Source of the DNA: Treponema sp. UBA2869
Lineage (GTDB): Bacteria; Spirochaetota; Spirochaetia; Treponematales; Treponemataceae
DNA length: 8,586 nt
Assembly (NCBI GenBank): GCA_002350445.1
Contig: DEEV01000045.1
Coordinates: forward strand, 433 to 9,018
Direction: 5' to 3'
Shown piece after piece: positions 5,722 through 8,586 of this stretch; positions within the stretch are counted from its first letter, which is position 1; every line of letters begins with the position of its first letter. A program made the position numbers and the translations under genes. Below the pieces are notes generated by a model, which saw only the letters and a program-made list of their open reading frames with translations, was not told the DNA's origin and ran no database searches.

Positions 5722-5796
5722 AGTGTCTTTTGGCTTTCATTGATATATACCTCCTCTTGTCCTTCATTGTGCCGACAGTGAAGGACATCTTTTTTT
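5722..5796 (+). ncRNA. candidate short terminator-ended RNA, unit 2
   Basis: This region of about 75 nt has the same order of parts as 92-173: it follows ACTAATAA, contains ATATAT then ACCTCCT (5749-5755), and ends in a hairpin with a T-run. ACCTCCT equals the anti-SD core at the 3' end of bacterial 16S rRNA and could pair with AGGAGGU or GGAG sites. It may be a small RNA, or simply the 3' UTR of the operon. On the opposite strand the same bases read as an SD followed by an ATG for an 18-codon frame, which is a competing reading. Confidence 0.27.
5758..5796 (+). terminator. strong intrinsic terminator
   Basis: A 13-bp stem pairs TGTCCTTCATTGT (5758-5770) with ACAGTGAAGGACA (5775-5787), with one G-U pair and a GCCG loop. 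TCTTTTTTT follows (5788-5796). It closes the main operon directly before the start element of the peptidase gene. Confidence 0.92.
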
Positions 5797-5797
5797 A

Positions 5798-5805
5798 ACT
5801 AATAA
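5798..5805 (+). promoter_or_regulatory. ACTAATAA-N3-ATG start element, copy 4
   Basis: ACTAATAA is followed by ATT and the ATG at 5809. The T-run of the terminator ends 1 nt upstream of the element. No SD is present. Tandem in-frame TAA codons at 5800-5805 precede the start, as at 185 and 6247. Confidence 0.6.
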
Positions 5806-5808
5806 ATT

Positions 5809-6204
5809 ATGAATATTCAAAATCAAATGAAAGAGCTGTTCGGAAACAGCTGCTATGCGTATTGTTTGGCGTATATTTTTGGAAAAGACAAAGATATTAA
5901 AGCCCTGACTGCAAGGGTTTTAGATGGCTGGTATTTTGATTACATTCAGGAAGATGGCTTTGTAAAAAAGCCTGTTGATTATGTAAAAATGATTGACAAT
6001 TCTTTGAAGTTCCGGGATGTAAAAAAAGTGCCTATCAGTTCGCTTTCTGACATTCCCGATGGTATGATTGTTGCTGTTGAGTACAAGTATTTAAGCGGCA
6101 GTCATTTTGTTGTATGTCAGAAAGGAAAAGTTTTGTTTGATCCAAGCGAACCGTCTAATTCTGTACGTAATGGAAAGCCTGTAAGCTATCGGCTGTTTTT
6201 CTAA
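5809..6204 (+). CDS. small cysteine-peptidase-like protein (C39/papain-like fold)
   Basis: This 131-aa protein shows an ordered Cys-His-Asp set expected of a compact papain-like or C39-like hydrolase. NSCYAYCLAYIFG (13-25) puts Cys15 at the start of a helix. GSHFVVCQKG (97-106) supplies His99 in a strand, and LFDPSEP (109-115) supplies Asp111. IPDGMIVAVEY before the His is the usual preceding strand. From memory it also resembles spirochaete proteins of the DUF261 kind, which I cannot confirm here. It has its own start element and no signal peptide. Its place after the lysis-type genes makes a peptidoglycan endopeptidase (endolysin) possible, but a protein-processing or host-directed protease is equally open. 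The start at 5809 is fixed by tandem in-frame stops just upstream. Confidence 0.8.
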   Translation: MNIQNQMKELFGNSCYAYCLAYIFGKDKDIKALTARVLDGWYFDYIQEDGFVKKPVDYVKMIDNSLKFRDVKKVPISSLSDIPDGMIVAVEYKYLSGSHFVVCQKGKVLFDPSEPSNSVRNGKPVSYRLFF

Positions 6205-6213
6205 TCCCGATTT

Positions 6214-6231
6214 AACTAACGACTGTTAGTT
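6214..6231 (+). terminator. weak hairpin between peptidase gene and large gene
   Basis: AACTAAC (6214-6220) pairs with GTTAGTT (6225-6231) around GACT. The stem is short and AT-rich, and only TTT follows before AATACTAATAA, so termination is likely partial at best. It occupies the same place as the two strong terminators upstream of the other ACTAATAA-N3-ATG starts. The left arm ACTAACGA also resembles a decayed ACTAATAA. Confidence 0.4.
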
Positions 6232-6235
6232 TAAT

Positions 6236-6243
6236 ACTAATAA
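6236..6243 (+). promoter_or_regulatory. ACTAATAA-N3-ATG start element, copy 5
   Basis: ACTAATAA is followed by TGT and the ATG at 6247. An earlier ATG (6243-6245) overlaps the element but reads only two codons to a stop, so 6247 is the start. No SD is seen. The spacing and tandem TAA codons match the copies at 174 and 5798. Confidence 0.6.
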
Positions 6244-6246
6244 TGT

Positions 6247-8586
6247 ATGGCTAACAGTAATTCAAACATTTACGATATACAGTTACAGGGTGCAAACTTA
6301 AACTTAAACAAGTTTGATTCAAATATTAAGCAGTTTACAGGATTCAATAAACTGAATGCACCTTTTTTTGGTGATAAGCTCTCGCCGATGTGGAAAAAAG
6401 AACGCACAGCAGAAACTAATGGCAGTGTGTTTGATAACGATGGAAATGAGTATTATTTTACACTTCCGGAAGGCACAACAACAAAGATTCTGACTAAAAA
6501 AGATTTAAGCGGAAATGAAACCCAGCTTCTTGAAGTTGAGAAAGAAGGTTTTGAAGAAAAAATAATTGAAAGTGAATATGACATTCTTGCTGTTTCAACA
6601 ATTGAAAATGATAATGGATTTTCAGTTGATGATTATATTTTCGTAAAGTTTAATAAGATTTGGATAAAGTTTGATGGTGTGGAATACAATACAAATATAA
6701 CTTATCTTGACGATGCTGCATTATGTAAAATATACGAAGTAAATGATAAAAAACTTTTCTGCGGAATTACTCAAAGATATATTATTTTAATTTATGATGG
6801 GATTGCGACACAGAAAGCCCTGACAGACAGATATTCATTGTATTCTATATGGAAAGTAGATTTTCTTAATGAGATTTGGTTTAGCACAGGAAGCCGTTCG
6901 GATAGTGTTTATAAATTGCCTTTAAACGGGCTACTGACAGCAGCTAATATTGGGTATAGATACACAATTGAAAGTTACAATTTATACGGTGGTCTTTTTG
7001 GATCTTATACAGAAGGCGGAGTTTCATACGATATAGGTTCTTTGTTTTATGAGGGAGTATTTTATCCTTTAATACAAGTTCTTGTAGATAATGTTTATGT
7101 ATGGAAGCCTAAATTTATTGTAATTACTGAAAATGTAAACGGACAAGATTTTACAGTTGTTAAAATTAGAGCTACTCTCGGAGCAAGTGTAGAAAATCCT
7201 TTAGATTTTGATTACCTGGTATTAAATGAACATGGGCGTTCTGTTACAAACTTTACAGATCTTGCTAGTGAATGTAAATATGAAGGTAATTCCTTAACAA
7301 TAAAAGAAGTTTTTTATTATTACACAGATGGAGAATCCAGAAATGCATTTTTATATATAAAAAATGAAAGAGTATATAGTTTTGTTTCATTTTATGATGA
7401 TAATAACAAGCCCGGCATTAACTGGGGAATGTTAGACAATATTCCAATCGATAATTTAGAAGAATGGCGTATTCTTTATAATAATGAGCATATTTCAGGA
7501 ATTAGTTATGGTTTATATGCTGACAGTAATGCGGCGACAGGCAGGATTGGAACTTTACTAACTGAATGGAACTCTATAAATGAAGATTTTAAGATTCAAT
7601 ATTCTGCAGATAAAATTCTTTATAAAGATAACAACTCAAAACTTCACATAATTTCAAAAAAAATAAATACAGAATTAAAGATTTATGAAAATTGTCTTTA
7701 TATGAATACAATTTCTGAAATTAACTGTTTTAATTTAAATAATTTAAAAGCATTTAATTTCTGTAATGATTGGAATAATAGAGTTTATGATGGATATCCA
7801 TTAATGCCATCTTCTAATTCGTTAGGTCGGTTTTATTTCACAAGTGGAACACCTCTTGATAAAACTACTTATGATTCATTAAAAAACGCAAGTTACATCA
7901 ATCATTATATAACAGCAATAAATGCAAATTATGAAATTACAAAAAATCCTTTTAGCTCAATTCTTTTGAATCCTGTTGTTTGTTATAGATTTAAGGCGTT
8001 GGTGAATGTTGTCCAGGAAAATAAATCTATGCCTTTATGTGCGGAACGATGTGAAACTTTGCTTGCGCTTGTTGATTGTTACATTGCGGATAGTGCGGGA
8101 ACTCCTGTTTATTTTAGATCATATACAAATACTTCTAATAGTGGAGAGAAAACCGAACTTAAAGGCGTTCAATATCCAGTAGATACAAGCGGAAATGTTC
8201 TTTATAACTTTCCTTTCTTTTTCAAGTTGATTAAGTCTTATGTAAATAAAGATTTTGCAGTAATAAATGGAAACGGTTATCCGCTGGTTTATTACAACAA
8301 TGAAGTTCAGTTTAAGTATTACTTCCTTTCGATGTTTGAAAACCTTGATGCGGCTTTTGTTATTAATGGGCAAACGTATTGTGTATCAAATAATCTTGTT
8401 TTCTCATGTTTATACCAAAACGGAGTTATTTCTAATATTCAAAGTGTTGTAAATGTTTCAAATATGAAATATTTAGGATGCGATACACATAGGGCTTACT
8501 TCTGGGCCGATATGAACAAAACTGTTTACGCATTTAGCGGCGCAAATACGCTTGAAATGGCTTTTACTGCTGATTCAATAAACCAG
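6247..8586 (+). CDS. large phage structural protein, 3' end beyond window
   Basis: The frame is open for 780 codons from the ATG at 6247 to the right edge with no stop. The N-terminus (NIYDIQLQGANLNLNKFDS) leads into a chain of short beta strands with recurring aromatic and Gly-Asp/Asn-Asp turns, without signal peptide or membrane segment. A helical, Cys-bearing part lies near residues 590-620 (LCAERCETLLALVDCYIAD). Strands of the type YVxN-G-QTYCVSNN and HRAYFWADMNKTVYAFSG follow (about 700-770), suggesting a beta-propeller-like fold. This recalls the large stabilisation or tail-hub proteins of short-tailed phages, but I cannot name a family. It is the first gene of its transcription unit, has no SD, and carries the ACTAATAA start element. 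A stretch near 7600-7760 is far more AT-rich than its start. Confidence 0.85.
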   Translation, partial: MANSNSNIYDIQLQGANLNLNKFDSNIKQFTGFNKLNAPFFGDKLSPMWKKERTAETNGSVFDNDGNEYYFTLPEGTTTKILTKKDLSGNETQLLEVEKEGFEEKIIESEYDILAVSTIENDNGFSVDDYIFVKFNKIWIKFDGVEYNTNITYLDDAALCKIYEVNDKKLFCGITQRYIILIYDGIATQKALTDRYSLYSIWKVDFLNEIWFSTGSRSDSVYKLPLNGLLTAANIGYRYTIESYNLYGGLFGSYTEGGVSYDIGSLFYEGVFYPLIQVLVDNVYVWKPKFIVITENVNGQDFTVVKIRATLGASVENPLDFDYLVLNEHGRSVTNFTDLASECKYEGNSLTIKEVFYYYTDGESRNAFLYIKNERVYSFVSFYDDNNKPGINWGMLDNIPIDNLEEWRILYNNEHISGISYGLYADSNAATGRIGTLLTEWNSINEDFKIQYSADKILYKDNNSKLHIISKKINTELKIYENCLYMNTISEINCFNLNNLKAFNFCNDWNNRVYDGYPLMPSSNSLGRFYFTSGTPLDKTTYDSLKNASYINHYITAINANYEITKNPFSSILLNPVVCYRFKALVNVVQENKSMPLCAERCETLLALVDCYIADSAGTPVYFRSYTNTSNSGEKTELKGVQYPVDTSGNVLYNFPFFFKLIKSYVNKDFAVINGNGYPLVYYNNEVQFKYYFLSMFENLDAAFVINGQTYCVSNNLVFSCLYQNGVISNIQSVVNVSNMKYLGCDTHRAYFWADMNKTVYAFSGANTLEMAFTADSINQ

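Noticed and set aside
5684..5740. An 18-codon minus-strand frame starting at ATG (5740) with AGGAGGT 8 nt upstream
   Set aside because: The SD-to-ATG geometry is good, but the frame is very short, ends inside the spanin-like genes, has no equivalent in the matching gap at 92-126 (there the minus strand gives only TTG TTG TCT TAG), and no minus-strand promoter is evident. It is kept as the rival explanation for the ACCTCCT sequence.
8119..8452. Open frames on both strands within the end of the large gene
   Set aside because: The 780-codon structural frame runs through this region unbroken. The others have no SD and no recognisable protein features.
1..8586. tRNA genes, CRISPR arrays, insertion sequences, integrase or attachment sites
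   Set aside because: I saw no cloverleaf with T-arm consensus, no regularly spaced repeats, no transposase-like frame and no direct-repeat pair at insertion-like boundaries.

Overview
The window looks like the late (structural and lysis) part of a tailed-phage or prophage genome. Every credible gene is on the + strand. The genes are tightly packed with 1-14 nt overlaps, the DNA is AT-rich (by eye about one third GC), and the recognisable products are tail-fibre type proteins followed by a lysis-like cluster. The host cannot be named from the sequence. Clear Shine-Dalgarno (SD) sites inside the operon argue against a typical Bacteroidota host. A spanin-like gene pair argues for a host with an outer membrane. 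A low-GC diderm such as a spirochaete (Treponema-like) would fit, but this is inference.

Layout. Positions 3-95 hold the C-terminus of an upstream gene. A gap of about 90 nt contains an 8-mer ACTAATAA, an AT-rich stretch with a CTCCT core, a strong intrinsic terminator and a second ACTAATAA placed exactly 3 nt before the next ATG. The main operon (185-5710) then carries an unknown protein, a KTSC-domain protein, two small helical proteins, a 559-aa fibre-like protein, two tail proteins sharing a paralogous domain, a membrane-anchored protein, a 26-aa membrane peptide and a stretch of about 320 nt that is open in two frames. Both of those frames encode membrane and coiled-coil proteins (Rz/Rz1 or u-spanin-like). 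A second gap repeats the layout of the first: ACTAATAA, ATATAT, CCTCCT, terminator, ACTAATAA-N3-ATG. It leads into a small cysteine-peptidase-like gene (5809-6204). A third, shorter gap with a weak hairpin and a third ACTAATAA-N3-ATG leads into a large structural gene that runs off the right edge (6247-8586).

The most notable signal is a two-class start system. All three transcription-unit-first genes lack an SD and carry ACTAATAA with invariant 3-nt spacing to the ATG, so that tandem in-frame TAA TAA codons precede the start. Every operon-internal gene has a GGAG or GGAAGG SD. I read ACTAATAA as a phage-specific promoter or start element giving very short or leaderless mRNAs. The two orphan copies may drive short terminator-ended RNAs of about 75-80 nt, one of which carries a 16S-anti-SD-like ACCUCCU. 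This is a hypothesis from sequence pattern only.
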